Below are positions 11,262-22,864 of a DNA stretch of 64,000 nt, in pieces (position 1 is the first letter of the stretch; every line of letters begins with the position of its first letter). The DNA lies in NCBI GenBank assembly GCA_963922205.1, contig CAWUHX010000290.1, forward strand, positions 368,571 through 432,570, written 5' to 3'. The position numbers and the translations under genes were made by a program. The notes under the pieces are model-generated. The model worked only from the letters and a program-made list of their open reading frames with translations, was not told the origin of the DNA and searched no databases. The DNA comes from Romanomermis culicivorax (taxonomy: Eukaryota > Nematoda > Enoplea > Mermithida > Mermithidae).

Positions 11262-12612
11262 CCAGAAAAATTTCCATATCCGGATATCCGTGTTTTTTGC
11301 ACCTTCGGATATCCGGATATATCCGGACATTTTCAATGTTGTTTGTAACCATGTAAAAAGAAATCACTTATTAGGTAATAATACACTGGGTCAACTGCAA
11401 TACCACATAATATTTAATAGGTGCAATAACTTTTCGTTTTATATTTACGTTAAGCGTGATTGTTATAAAAATATGTTAATTTTTTAAACTGCAAATCTCA
11501 GGAAGTACTGCAGGAAAAGTATAGCTTTTTTATGTTTTTTTCTTCTTGTTTTTAGTGAAAAATGAAAAAGCTTTTCGGTGGATAGATTATTGACCTGCTT
11601 TTGCTACGTCTCTCTAGGATTTCCGAAGATCCAGTCACATATTGGGATTGAATCCGAATCTTGTATTTGTTCGGTCTGGATTTTACTCTTGAATAGTTGG
11701 ATCGAACAGCTCCGGTAAAAACTGACTACTAAGAACTATAGGCGAATTTTCAAGAAAAGTTACTTTTAAACCACATTTTGGACTTCAATTGATCAATGTC
11801 TTTTGCATTTAAAAGTAAACAGAACTTTATATAATCTTTTTTATGCCTCTTAATCAAAGACGGACTGCATTTATCACTGTTAAAGTCGTTTACACAACGC
11901 TTTTACAGTAGGATTCTCACTCTGTTTAAGATTGGTTTAGTATGCCAAATCTGATATAACGTATATAGCAGGGGTTTTTAGCACGGTGTTAATGACTGAA
12001 AGGGAGAAATTTTTGAAAAAAGTTCGAGAAGAAAGTTAAGAATATCAAAAAATTGTGGTGAAAAATTAAAAATGTTTTCACAAATAGTTCCAGATATAAT
12101 GAAAAGATGTAAACGTTTATCGAAACAGAATGCGAATTTAGTGATTCCTAAAAGTATTACTGTCAAACTAACTACTGAATTGTTAGTCAAACAATTAAGT
12201 GCATAATCTAAGAATGAACTAATTTAATTAGAATCAGGTGAGAGTCTTATTCCTTTTAAAAGTACCAATATCAAGCATAATTTCATGGGATAGAAGCATG
12301 TTATCAGAACTGATAAGCTCGCACATTAGTTTGACACCAACGAAGTAACATTTGTCAACAGTGTTAACTGGGCTAATGAAATATTTTTTCATTAGCACGA
12401 ATGCTAATGGGACTCGTGCTAAAAAACCTGCAGTGAATAGTATATGACACTTATATAATTTGAACCTGATGTTGTTTTTTGTTGAAACTTTGTCTAAGAA
12501 TGTAGCGCCTAACTTCTCAGTAACCTGTACTTCTTTTTTGAACAGTGAAAATATCCGGATATTTTTTCACATTCGGATATCCGTTTTTCAAAATATCCGA
12601 CGCACATCACTA
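11262..12612. repeat. TATCCGGATAT repeat pair enclosing a GCACG/CGTGC element
   Basis: Clusters of ATATCCGGATATCCG occur at about 11270-11335 and again at 12545-12600. They may be the two subterminal arms of one element of about 1.3 kb. Between them, 11969-12430 starts CAGGGGTTTTTAGCACG and ends CGTGCTAAAAAACCTG, an inverted-repeat pair of hAT type. I could not read matching target duplications for either element, so the nesting is inferred from the order of the arms. Confidence 0.45.
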
Positions 12613-13073
12613 GTTCTTATATCACTTACTCCCCACAATTACATATATGATCACAAAAATACGTTTTCTGGATATATGACGCACATCACTAGTTCCTGTA
12701 GCACTTACTACCCCTCCCCAATTACATGTATGGTCACCTAAATACGTTTCCGGGAAATCAATCGCATATCGACTGAGGAAGATGGATATGCTAAGTGGTA
12801 AAATACTGTATCCCGTCTATGCATTTTATATTTAATTTACTTTTAATATTCCAGGAATTTTTTTTCTTTGATTTTAATATTCTAAAACGCTGGAAAACGA
12901 ATCTTTTCAACATTTATCTCCTGGATAAAAAGTTTAATTCTTTACTTCGGGGTATACCATGATTTTCCAGTCGGGTAAAATCAGGTTTTCTTCTCAACAC
13001 GAGTCCCATTAGCACAGCCGCTAGGTTTCCTGAATTTGTATTACTTTTTCTTAGCACGACTAATATTTTCATT
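12613..13073. other. non-coding, fragments of repeats
   Basis: A partial ACATGTATG end appears at 12720-12731 and a degenerate one near 12650. GTGCTAA/TTAGCAC half-sites appear at 13008-13080. No gene is supported. Confidence 0.35.
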
Positions 13074-13081
13074 AGCACAGC

Positions 13082-13267
13082 CATACATATACTTAGGGGG
13101 TTGGGGGGGGACCACCCCCCAACTTGGCCAACCATATACCCAACCCCCCCCCCGCAGTTTGGAAAAAATTAAAAAAATTTGCAAAAAAGTGTATGTTTTT
13201 TGGGGAAAATTTCGACTTTTTTCGAACCCCCCCCCCCCCCCAACTGGTCGGACCTCTTACAGGTATG
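13082..13267 (-). mobile_element. CATACCTGTA family element, reverse (A2)
   Basis: The left end reads CATACATATACTTAGGGG and the right end CTGGTCGGACCTCTTACAGGTATG-like. Flanks AGCACAGC (13074-13081) and AGCACAGA (13268-13275) agree at 7 of 8 positions. The right duplication overlaps by seven bases that of the element starting at 13277, so two insertions used almost the same target. Confidence 0.8.
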
Positions 13268-13276
13268 AGCACAGAC

Positions 13277-14403
13277 CAGGGTTTTTTTTTTGACCTACGA
13301 GTCACAAGCCAAGTGGCTTGTTGACCTAAAATTTTACAAGCCATTCCAAATTTTTACAAGCCAATTTTATAATATCAGTATAACGTGAATAAATTCCTAT
13401 GCTAGGTTATTTTTTGAAGAAATGTATATATTGAACATCATGGGAATCGATCAAAAAAGAGATGTCAATCAACATTTATTCAATAACATTTTAGAGCCGT
13501 TAATTCATTAAAATTCAGGAAACATTTGAAATTTTTGAGTCTGATCGAAGTCGAATCTACAAGCATTGTGGAACAAATTTCCCAGCAAACTATCCAAGAA
13601 CATAATGACTTTGAATTACATCAGAAATCGGTGGTTAAATCCTCTATGATGACAAGTGAGAGCTCAAAAAAGCTATTAATCTTTCCTGCTTGAAACGCCG
13701 GAAAATTTTTTGGGTATTGACATTCTGCGATGCTGGAAAACCAGAATGTTTTCCAGCATCGCAGAATGTTTTTTGAAGAATTAGATTCGAATTTTCTGTT
13801 CATAAGTCGTAATTTCTAGAATTTTATATTTGAAAAATTTTAAAACCATTATTTTATTCTCACACTCTCATGAACTTGGCCGAAAAGATATGACTAAGAA
13901 GAGTAGAAATTTCCGAAAACTACTTCCACGAAGCTTTTGAATTGATTTTACATTAAGAAAGGAATAATCGCTTCAAAAAGTTTACAGACTTGACGTATTG
14001 ATCTTTCCCAAAAAATGTGTCAAGGGAAAAATGTGAATCTTCATTAAATATCAAGATGAAATATTGAAGATTACCAATTAAAACATGAGATAATACGTTT
14101 AAGATGATTAAAACTATTAAAGATTAAATGATAAGTGAAGGTAGACATGTTAGGAGCAGCGGCTGAGCTAGAAATTTAATAATAATGCTTATTTAAGTTA
14201 TAACCGGCGCGAAGCGCCGGAAAATTTTGAGATTATGACCTTCTAAAATGCACCAAAATGCATCTTTCCTGTATTCGATATGATCAAACACATGACTCAA
14301 AAAATTCTGACAAGCCATTTTGGCTTGTTGGTCAAAAATTCTACAAGCCATTTTGTCAGTCCAACAAGCCATGGCTTGTAAAATGCTAAAAAAAAAAACT
14401 ATG
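13277..14403 (+). mobile_element. non-autonomous hAT-like element, CAAGCC family, long copy (C2)
   Basis: The ends are CAGGGTTTTTTTTT and AAAAAAACTATG, flanked by a perfect 8-bp duplication GCACAGAC (13269-13276 and 14404-14411). Several ACAAGCCA/TGGCTTGT sites lie within 130 bp of each end. The interior, including 'tctatgatgacaagtgag' and the GGCGCGAAGCGCCGG hairpin near 14205, is shared with the copy at 16295 and with elements that have different ends (25942, 32381). No transposase is encoded. Confidence 0.9.
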
Positions 14404-14411
14404 GCACAGAC

Positions 14412-16286
14412 CCAAGTTCATTAGCATCGTGCTAAAAAAGAACCATGGGTAAAATACAAGTCATGTTGGAAACGCAAATAAAATCCAAAAATTAGGCAGA
14501 CAACCAATAATTTTGATTCTTCAACCAGTAAGAACTTCTGTCATTGTCTTATTCTGATGATGCTTCTATCATCTAAATGCGAAAAGTCTGTCAAGAAAAT
14601 AAAAAATCTAAATGTTGACAAAATAACAAATTACAAAAAAAATAAAAAATTAGAGAAAATAATCAACGAAAATCTTGATTTGCGTCAAATAAATAAAAAA
14701 AAAATACAGGACAGGATCAAAAATTTATCCGTAATATGTTGATATTTAAAAGCTATAAGCATATGTTAGGACAAACATTTTTTAACCGCGGACTAGAAAA
14801 CAGTGTTTTTTAGTGCACGGACATTTGTGCCAATTGGCACAAGAAGCTAAAAAAATTTGTGCGAATGACACCAAACTTTTTTTCTTGAAACATACTGAAA
14901 ACTCCGGGAAGTTTTAGGCCAAAATTTTGATAAAAATATAATTAAAGCCACATTTACCGGTCTAAAAATCGTGCCTGCTCTATTTTTCGTCTAATAACGT
15001 CAGTGAGATGAGAAGAATCGCGCTAGGAAACGTTTTTCAATTCAATATTTCATTTCATTTCGAAAAGAAACTAAATGCTGCGAGAATTCAAATATTATTA
15101 TTGTTCAGAAAGTTTATATTTTCCTTCTGCGCCAAGAATTTCTTTCTAATGACGATTTGGGGATTAAATTAAGATGTCTATGATTGCTTATGCCCGATGA
15201 AAATTGAGTAAATTTATGGCGAAAAATTCTACGAGCGACAAAGATTTTTCTACTTGAATCAAACAACAAAAATAACAATTTAATTTCAATTTTCAATCCG
15301 AAGGCATCAAATGAACAGAGGAAGTTTATAATTCCTATTCATTTATCAGCCATTGAAAACCTATAATTTTTTCCGATGATACAAATATACTTTTCGATGA
15401 GAATTCGCTTGCGTTCGGTTGAAATAAAAGTATTCAATATTACTCGGCGCTAAGCGCCGAGAAAATTATGCGTTTTCAACCCATAGAATGCTTGAAAATT
15501 AACAAAATTTCATAGTAATAGTCGTAATAGTCAGAGCACCCCATGGGAGGTTATGGGGGGGGTATTACCCCGGTCCTATATTTGGTAATTCATTTACTAC
15601 CCCGGTAAAAACAGCTCACTATTGCAACAAATTTTGGTAGACCTCAGTAGGGTATAGTAATTCGAGAAAAATTGCACAATGTGTGCTTGAGAGGAATTAC
15701 CCACTGGTGTTTTTGACACATTTACTGAGAAGATTATAATGGAAAAGTATGCAAATTCTGTGCCATATAGCGATTTTTAGGACAGGATATCAGCATATTT
15801 ATATATACTACTTGTAGAATATCATTTTATACATAATTGGGTAAATATGTGATTTATCAGAAAATCGCCCCTTGGGAAGAAAAACATTATGTTCTTAAAA
15901 TACGTTCATCCTCTGCTGTCCTTTTCCCAGCTTCTGCATTGGGTCTTCTGTGCACATATGGTTATGTTTCTCCACACTAGCTGTGGCATACTTTCCTGCT
16001 TTGAGTTGAGACATCCGAGGTCTGTTGACGCGGATGCATATGAGTGCAGGAATGGTACCTGGTTTCAAACTTGTGATTCATAATCAAATGTGATTAATAA
16101 CACGAAAGCCCCATTCGGCATCAGCACTTCCAATTGGATGCAGTGTTGCAGCCATTATTAGTGATGGAATGTGCTCAAACTCCTGATGATGCTGGTCAAA
16201 ATAATGTTCCCAAACATATGTTGTGCTCGATTTTTGAAATGTGCGGGAATCGGTTGACAATGTTCACAAGTCCGACCATTCTGTGC
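14412..16286. other. repeat remnants, no gene
   Basis: A GTGCCAATTGGCAC-type terminus begins at 14801 (CAGTGTTTTTTAGTGC). Its left flank (14600-14800) resembles interiors near 19560-19760 and 21000-21360. A GGCGCTAAGCGCC hairpin lies at 15455-15470, and a GGGGTATTACCCC palindrome-bearing repeat begins near 15555. The open frame at 15889-16083 has no recognisable domain. Confidence 0.4.
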
Positions 16287-16294
16287 GTATAATT

Positions 16295-17388
16295 CAGGGT
16301 TTTTTTTTTGACCTATGAGTCACAAGCCAAGTGGCTTGTTGACCTAAAATTTTACAAGCCATTCCAAATTTTTACAAGCCAATTTTATAATATCAGTATA
16401 TGTGAATAAATTCCAATGCTAGGTTATTTTTTAAAGAAATGTATATATTGAGCATCACGGCAATTGATAAAAAAAAATGTCATTCAACATTATTCAATAA
16501 CATTTTAGAGCCATTAATTCATTAAAATTCAGGAAACATTTGAAATTTTTGAGTTTGATCGAAGTCTAATCTACAAGCATTGTGGAACAAATTTTCCAGC
16601 AAACTATACAAGAACATAATGACTTTGAATTACATGAGAAATCGACGGCTAAGTCCTCTATGATGACAAGTGAGAGCCCAAAAAAGCTATTAATCTTTCC
16701 TGCCTGAAACGCTGGAAAATTTTTTTGGGTATTGACATTCTGCGATGCTTGAAAATCAAATTTCCAAACACTTATTTGAAATATTAGATTCGAATTTTCT
16801 GTTCAAAAGTCGTAATTTCTAGAATTTTATGTTTGAAAAATTTTAAAATCATCAATTTATTCACACACTCTCATAAACTTGGCCGAAAAGATATGACTAA
16901 GAAGAGTAGAAATTTCCGAAAACTACTTCCATGAAGCTTTTGGATTGATTTTAGGTTAAGAAAGGAATAATCGCTTCAAAAAGTTTACAGACTTGACGTA
17001 TTGATCTTTCTCGAAAAATGTGAATCTTCATTATATCAAGATGAAATATTGAAGATTACCAATCAAAACATGAGATAATACGTTTAAGATGATTAAAACT
17101 ATTAAAGATTAAATGATAAGTGAAGGTGGACATGTTAGAAGCAGCGCCTGAGCTAGAAAATAAATAATAATGCTTATTTAAGTTATAACTGGCGCGAAGC
17201 GCCGGAAAATTTTGAGATTATGACCTTCGAAAATGCACCAAAATGCATCTTTCCTGTATCCGATATGATCAAACACATAAATCAAAAAATTCTGACAAGC
17301 CATTTTGGCTTGTTGGACTAAAATTCTACAAGCCATTTTGTCAGTCCAACAAGCCATGGCTTGTAAAATGCTAAAAAAAAAAACTATG
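16295..17388 (+). mobile_element. non-autonomous hAT-like element, CAAGCC family, long copy (C3)
   Basis: It runs from CAGGGTTTTTTTTT to AAAAAACTATG, with a perfect 8-bp duplication GTATAATT at 16287-16294 and 17389-17396. It is collinear and closely similar to the copy at 13277 over about 1.1 kb, with scattered substitutions and small indels. The two copies are therefore separate insertions of the same source element. Non-coding. Confidence 0.92.
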
Positions 17389-17396
17389 GTATAATT

Positions 17397-17864
17397 AGTA
17401 TATCCAAGTTGCATGATTGGGAGCTGGAAAATTGGGTTGAAATAGTGAATGTACTTTTTGACCGTAAAACCGTAAAGTAGGGGCATCATTCAATTTTGTA
17501 AGTTGTAAGTGAGAATTGTTTTGTGGTGAAACTACCCACACCACCCCCTTCACAATAAAGTTGAGAGCAAAAAAGAAGGTTACGGCATGGCGCGCGGCAT
17601 ATGTCAAGTACTACCCTTACGATTTAAGATTTTACCCCTACCTGAATTTACGACCTTGGAGGCCTCTGGTGATGGTGATAGTTTATTCTGAACTTACAAA
17701 TGTTAAAAGCAAATGCCATGGAAAAAGAAAGAAAAAAGCATGTAAATAACGCAAATAAAACTTGTTCATTATACATGCAAAAAATTTGTAAGAACAGGGG
17801 ATGACAGGCGTAATGACCCGCTTACATACGCCTAATCAAAAAGGAATCAAAGTTAACTTCTATT
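17397..17864. repeat. fragment of a CAGAGG/CCTCTG element
   Basis: The stretch from about 17525 to 17672 contains 'actacccacacc', 'ttttacccctacctgaattt' and 'ccttggaggcctctgg'. These resemble the better-defined copies at 20325-20503 and 54933-55107. Ends are not clear. No gene is supported. Confidence 0.4.
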
Positions 17865-18800
17865 AGATAGCTTTTAAAAGCTGCAACCGAGGTTGCCGTC
17901 TTAACTTTTCGGGAAAATAATTCCATATTCTAGCGCTCCGAATGGCAAATAAATTTTTCCTGCAATCAAGATTGTATTTAAAAATATATAATAAATTATA
18001 TATTTTTAAATGATATATGATATAAACTTTTCTTTGTGAATTTACGTTGAATATTTTTAATATACTGAAAATCAACTATTAGATGTGGATTCCAAACAAC
18101 AGACGCATATTCCAAGATTGGTCCAACATAGCATGTAAAGGCTTTGATTTTCAATTTTGGATGTTTTGAAATGAAAGCTCTGTGAATCATACTTGCTACT
18201 ATCTTTGATGCTTCAGAAACACAATCTACTCTATGAGATAAATCACTGCTAATGAATACTCCAAGATCTTTACAGGATCGACTTTGGTTAGACACTGACT
18301 GGCAAGTGTGTATCGGATCTGTGGATTAGAGTTACCTACCTAAATAAAGAACATTTGTTTTTGGCAGGGAGATATAGGTAATGCCAGAGAGTAGACCAGC
18401 AAAATATGTTGTTCAAGAAACCCTGCAATAAGTTGTGATTTTCAAAGGCGTTGGATATCTTCAAGTCACCGGCAAACAGAAAGAGACTGCCGTAATTAAT
18501 TACACCGAGAAGATCATTGATTACAAAAGAAATAGAGTTGGGCCTAAAACACTCCCTTGTGGTACACCGCTGGTTACAGCGATGTTATCCAAACATTTAC
18601 TATTGATTTTGACTCTTTGGACTCTTGGACAAAAAATTTTGAATTCGTTGTAAATGAAATCCATTGAATAAAAAAAATTTTAATTTGGCAATAAGTTTTG
18701 AGTGAACCACAGAATTAAATGCCTTTTGCAAATCAACGAAAACAACATCAACTTGTTTTTTTGAATCAATCAATGTTGTTCGTTTGTTCATACAGTCTGT
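17865..18800 (-). pseudogene. degenerate CR1/Jockey-like reverse transcriptase copy (R4)
   Basis: On the minus strand, fragments in shifting frames give VFVDLQKAFNSVVHSKL (RT palm), FAGDLKI in place of the catalytic FADD, KDLGVFISSDLSHR, GPILEYASVVWNP, QRKFTKK and RSARIWNYFPEKLR. Together these are the central and 3' parts of a CR1/Jockey-group ORF2. The catalytic Asp is replaced by Gly, and several stops and frameshifts interrupt the frame, so it is dead. It is more diverged than the copy at 27048. Confidence 0.85.
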
Positions 18801-20324
18801 TTAATCGAAAAGTGTGTGCCAATCGGGACAAACGCTCATATTTTTTTGTATCATTCCCATTCTGCACAAGCGAGGTTGCAATGTGCAACTTGAGGAAAAA
18901 ATTTGGTTGCACGCATAAATTTTTAGTTGCTCGCTCTAAAATTGGTAAGTAAGTTCGCCTAGTTTCATCAGAAAAATGATTAAAAGCCACTGCCCTTACA
19001 TTTCATTCAGTTCGCGTCAATGTCAGACTTTTAAAATTGAAATTTTGATGGAGAAATGAAAAGCTAAAAAAGTAGCTTGTTCGGCGCTCAGCGACGGAAA
19101 ATTTAGTAGTTTGTTCGGCGCCCAGCGACGGAAAAAAATCCGTTATTTTCGGCGCATTTTTCTGTAACTATCGATGATCGATAGCGATCTTTTGGCCATT
19201 TGGTTGGCGGAAGAGGTCGAACATTTTTTCTCCATTTTTGATCTAATATATCTTAAGCCAGTAATTTACCAATCATTTATTTATCAGACTGGATTATTTT
19301 CAAACGATGTAAAGCATAAAAAAGTGCGATATGTATTTTACCTCGAAGTTGAACATCGGAAATTACTAATTCCGGGCACAGCACCGAAATTTTTTTTGCA
19401 TAGTTTTTTTTGATACTGTGTAACGCTGGCAAATGAATCTCTTTAATATGTATATCCCGAAAGGCAGGTCTAATTTTCAGTAGATTTATTGAATTTTCAG
19501 TCGAATAAATTTTCAAATTAATTTAATTTGGAAACTAGGTAAACAACCAAGAATTTGGGGATTTTTCAGCCAGCAAGCCGAAAATTCTAAACGACCGAAA
19601 AACGATTTTGAGAAAATAATCGAGAAATATCCTGATTTTCGTTGAATAACGTCAAAAAAACAAGGCCGGACATTTATACATAACATGCTGATGTTTAAAA
19701 GCTATAAGCAAAAGTTAGGACGCCATTTTCTAACCACGCACTAGAAAAAACATTATGATGATTTTAAATCTGGCGCGAAGCGACGGAAAATATTTGGTAT
19801 TTTTAATTTTAGAACGCATAAAAATCATCCCCCAAAATGCATGGAAATCAAGGCAATCTAGTGTTCGACCACTCAAAATGTTAGTGCCAATTGGCCCAAA
19901 CGCTCAAATTTTTTGTGCCATTCCAATTTTTTGTGTGCCAAAAACCACTGCAACGCAAAAAAACGGTGGTTTTGAATCCATTGGCAATCTGAACTCACTT
20001 GGCTAGAAAAGTTGTCAAAAGTCAAATGTACAATCTGCGAACAAAACAAATGAATTATTCACTTGCGTGGCTCTTCTAAACTCACTTTAAATATTTATTT
20101 ATAAGCAGATCATTGCTCGAAACTTTCTGAAAAAAATGTAGGTTTTTGGGTGGAAAAAGATGCAAGTTAATGAGGAGCGTTCAAAAAACACATCAGAAAT
20201 GATTTTGAACGATTCTTAAGTAAAGAAATTTAAAACATCAATTTTTCCTCATGAGAAAAAAATTTTTGGGGTTTTTCCTCAAACGGGGCAAAAAGTTTTT
20301 GGGAAAAAACACTGTGGTTCATAC
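18801..20324. repeat. mosaic of hAT-like element fragments
   Basis: It holds a GTTGCAATGTGCAAC subterminal site near 18873, GGCGCTCAGCG hairpin relatives at 19083-19125 and near 19780, and a GTGCCAATTGGCCC site near 19890. There is a CCTCAnnTGAGG/CCCCGTTT-type terminus at 20246-20315 ending AAAAAACACTGTGG. Boundaries between pieces cannot be fixed by eye. No gene is supported. Confidence 0.45.
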
Positions 20325-20503
20325 CAGAGGTCCCCAAGGTGAGATTCTTAAGGTAGGGGTAGAGTCGAAAATTTGCGGGGGTGGTGTATAGCTACAAATG
20401 TCTACTAAACACTTCATTTTGTCTCAAGATTAGGCACCCAGTGATCAATTTTTAGAACTTTAGACAGGGGTTCCCCTCATACCCCTCCCTATGGGGTAGT
20501 CTG
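20325..20503 (+). mobile_element. small CAGAGG...GTCTG element (N1)
   Basis: It runs from CAGAGGTCCCCAAGG to CCCTATGGGGTAGTCTG. The interior ('tgtctactaaacacttcatt', 'gatcaatttt') is the reverse complement of 54933-55107, defining a family of about 175 bp. No target duplication was readable for either copy. Confidence 0.6.
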
Positions 20504-20513
20504 GTTTCTGGTT

Positions 20514-20709
20514 CATACCTGTAAGAGGTCCGACCAGTTGGGGGAGGGGTATACCCGAAATTGGGGGGTCGAAAAAAGTCGAACATTTTCCCAAAACAGG
20601 CCAAAGAACTTTTTTCCAATCTTTCCGAGTTTGGGGGGAGTTGGGTGTAGGGTTGTAGAGTTGACCAAGTTGGGGTGTCTCCCCAACCCAACCCCCAATT
20701 ACAGGTATG
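20514..20709 (+). mobile_element. CATACCTGTA family element (A3)
   Basis: The ends are CATACCTGTAAGAGGTCC and CAATTACAGGTATG. Flanks TTCTGGTT (20506-20513) and TCGTGGTT (20710-20717) match at 6 of 8. The body has the standard ACCAGTTGGGGG arm and C-run. Non-coding despite open frames on both strands. Confidence 0.8.
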
Positions 20710-20742
20710 TCGTGGTTGCACGACGCACAACAGCGCAAAATA

Positions 20743-21600
20743 CAGTTTTTTTTGCACAGGCCAGGTTGCAATGTGCAACTTGGGGAAAATTTTTGGTTGC
20801 ACACTCAAAAATCAATAGCTTAATTTAATCGGAGAACCACCGAAAGCTAGTTTTCCTGTATCCCATTCGAATCGCGTCGATTTTAGGCTTTTAGAACTCA
20901 ATTTTCTAAATTTTGAACATAAAATGAAAAGGTTGGTATATGTGTAACTTTTCAGCGCCTAACGCCGAAATTTTTTGGGGGATTTTGATATCCTAGATTG
21001 CTGGAAAATGAATCTTTTGAACTTATATATATTTCCAAGACAGGAGGTTTATGTTTCAGTGAATTGAGTGAATTTTCAGTCGGGCCGACAACAATTCAAA
21101 AACTATAGGATAGCAACAAATTATTTCAATTCTTTAACCAGCAAGAATTTCTACTTCGACTCCAAATGTTTCAATCATACAAAAATCAAATTGTTTTCGA
21201 AGATTGCGAAAAAATTTTGGGAAAGTAACCGAGAAAAATCTTGCTTTTTCTTAAATTCGCGAAAAATCAGGATGAATTATTTATCCACGATTATGTTGAA
21301 AATTAAAAGCTATAAGCATTAGCTACAATGACATTCTCTAATCGCGCACTGGAATAATATAGAAAAATTATTAAATAATTAAAATCCGGCGCGAGCGCGA
21401 AGCGCCGGAAAATTTTCATTATTTTCCATTTTATAGCGCGAAAATGCATCTCCGGACAGGAAACCCTATAACCTAATCAAAAGGAATGTGGTTGCTGTGC
21501 GCAAAACAGTGTTTTTTGTGCCAAAACATACCTTTTGGCACAAAAATATTTGAAATAGCATAAAAAATTTTGAGCGTTTGTGCCCATTGGCAGACATTTT
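20743..21600. repeat. GTTGCAC-type hAT-like element abutting a GTGCC-type terminus
   Basis: It starts CAGTTTTTTTTGCACAGG with a GTTGCAATGTGCAAC palindrome 20 bases inside, and 'ggttgctgtgcgcaaaacag' near 21490-21509 could be its right end. The interior around 21380-21410 has the CGCGAAGCGCCGG hairpin. From about 21507 a CAGTGTTTTTTGTGCC end with TTTTGGCACAAAA begins another element. Exact borders and a target duplication are uncertain. Confidence 0.5.
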
Positions 21601-22220
21601 TTGACTGGTCTAAGGATAAATTTCCTTGATTTTAGTCATTTTAGGAGCTGAAAGAGCAAAATTTTGTCGGCGCTTCGCGCCGATTCAAAACAGTAGTAAT
21701 GCTAACAAAAATAGACTCAAACACAATTCTAAAGTCTTGAAAACTGCAATGATAAAATATTATGCTAGAAAGAATGTTTGCTAAAATCGAATTCAATCAA
21801 GGATTTTTATAGATTTATCAATAATAAAACTCATTTGAGACACACAACACTATCCCTGTTATTGTTTCTGGTGAGTCTGATATAACTGATGATACATAAA
21901 ATGAAAAGTGAAATATTCAAAAAAATATTTTGGATCTATGTTTATCTTGGACAATGAAAAAATACCTGAATATCCTCAAAAGCAGTTTAATAAAGATTTA
22001 TCAATCAAATTTGATTTCTTAAGAGTCCTATTGACTAAAATATTTAGAGCCTACACTGTCTCTTGGACCTGATGGTCTGTGTGCCCTTTTCCTAATAAAA
22101 TATATCTACTTTTAGCAGAACCTTTGAGAACAATTTTTGAAATTTCATTTAGAACTGGACAATTACCAGATATTTGGAAAACATTAAATGCATACCTGTA
22201 ATTGGGGGGAGGTTGGTGGG

Positions 22221-22864
22221 CATATACATGTAATTGGGGGGAAGTGCTATGAGAACCCCCCCCCCCCAAGAAATCGTCGACTAAATGGCTAGCCATTGGG
22301 CGACCGCCCACCCAGGATTTTCCGATCCTACATATGGCTAGCCATATGGTAGCCGTAGGAACATCCATACTTTTGGTAGGAAAAATATTGAAAAATGTCA
22401 ATTTTTGAACAAAAAATGGTCAAAAATGTGAATTTGCTGGGCGCTTCACGCCATGAATACATTTTTTCGGTCTTTTTAGAAAAAAATTACTATCTTTTAA
22501 ACATACCTGTAAGACCTCCGACCAGTTGGGGGGGGGGTAGGAAAAAGTCGAAATTTTTCCCAAAAAAGGCCAAAAAACATACACTTTTTTGAAAAAAAAA
22601 TTTTTTTTTCCAAACTGGGGGGGGGGTTGGGGGGGAATGATTTTGGGTATAGGGTTGGCCGAGTTGGGGGGGGGGGGGGTCCCCCCCCCAACCCCCCCCC
22701 AAGTACAGGTATGCTTTTAAACTATTTTTCGGACTTTTTTCGTGAAAAAAAACGATTTTTTCCTCGAGAGACCCCTCCCCCCAAAATTTTGGGAATTACT
22801 GACCCCCGGCCCAAAAAAAGTCGTCCAACCACCCCCCAGACCTCGAGGCTCCGTTACATGTATG
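22221..22864 (+). mobile_element. CATACATGTAA family element split by a nested element (B2)
   Basis: It runs from CATATACATGTAATTGG to CCGTTACATGTATG, flanked by a perfect 8-bp TTGGTGGG (22213-22220 and 22865-22872) that belongs to the host element A4. It is the second level of nesting. A further element sits at 22502-22713 inside it. Without that insert it is about 430 bp and follows the copy at 56263. Confidence 0.9.
22502..22713 (+). mobile_element. CATACCTGTA family element, innermost (A5)
   Basis: The ends are CATACCTGTAAGACC and AAGTACAGGTATG. A perfect 8-bp duplication CTTTTAAA (22494-22501 and 22714-22721) is drawn from the B element around it. The G- and C-runs are long (up to 12), so length errors in the assembly are likely here. 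Confidence 0.92.

Noticed and set aside
11969..12430. 8-bp target duplication around the GCACG/CGTGC element
   Set aside because: Flanking octamers GTATATAG and CAGTGAAT do not match. The element is kept on the basis of its inverted ends only.
18435..18653. 72-residue plus-strand frame
   Set aside because: It is the antisense of the degenerate reverse transcriptase copy on the minus strand.
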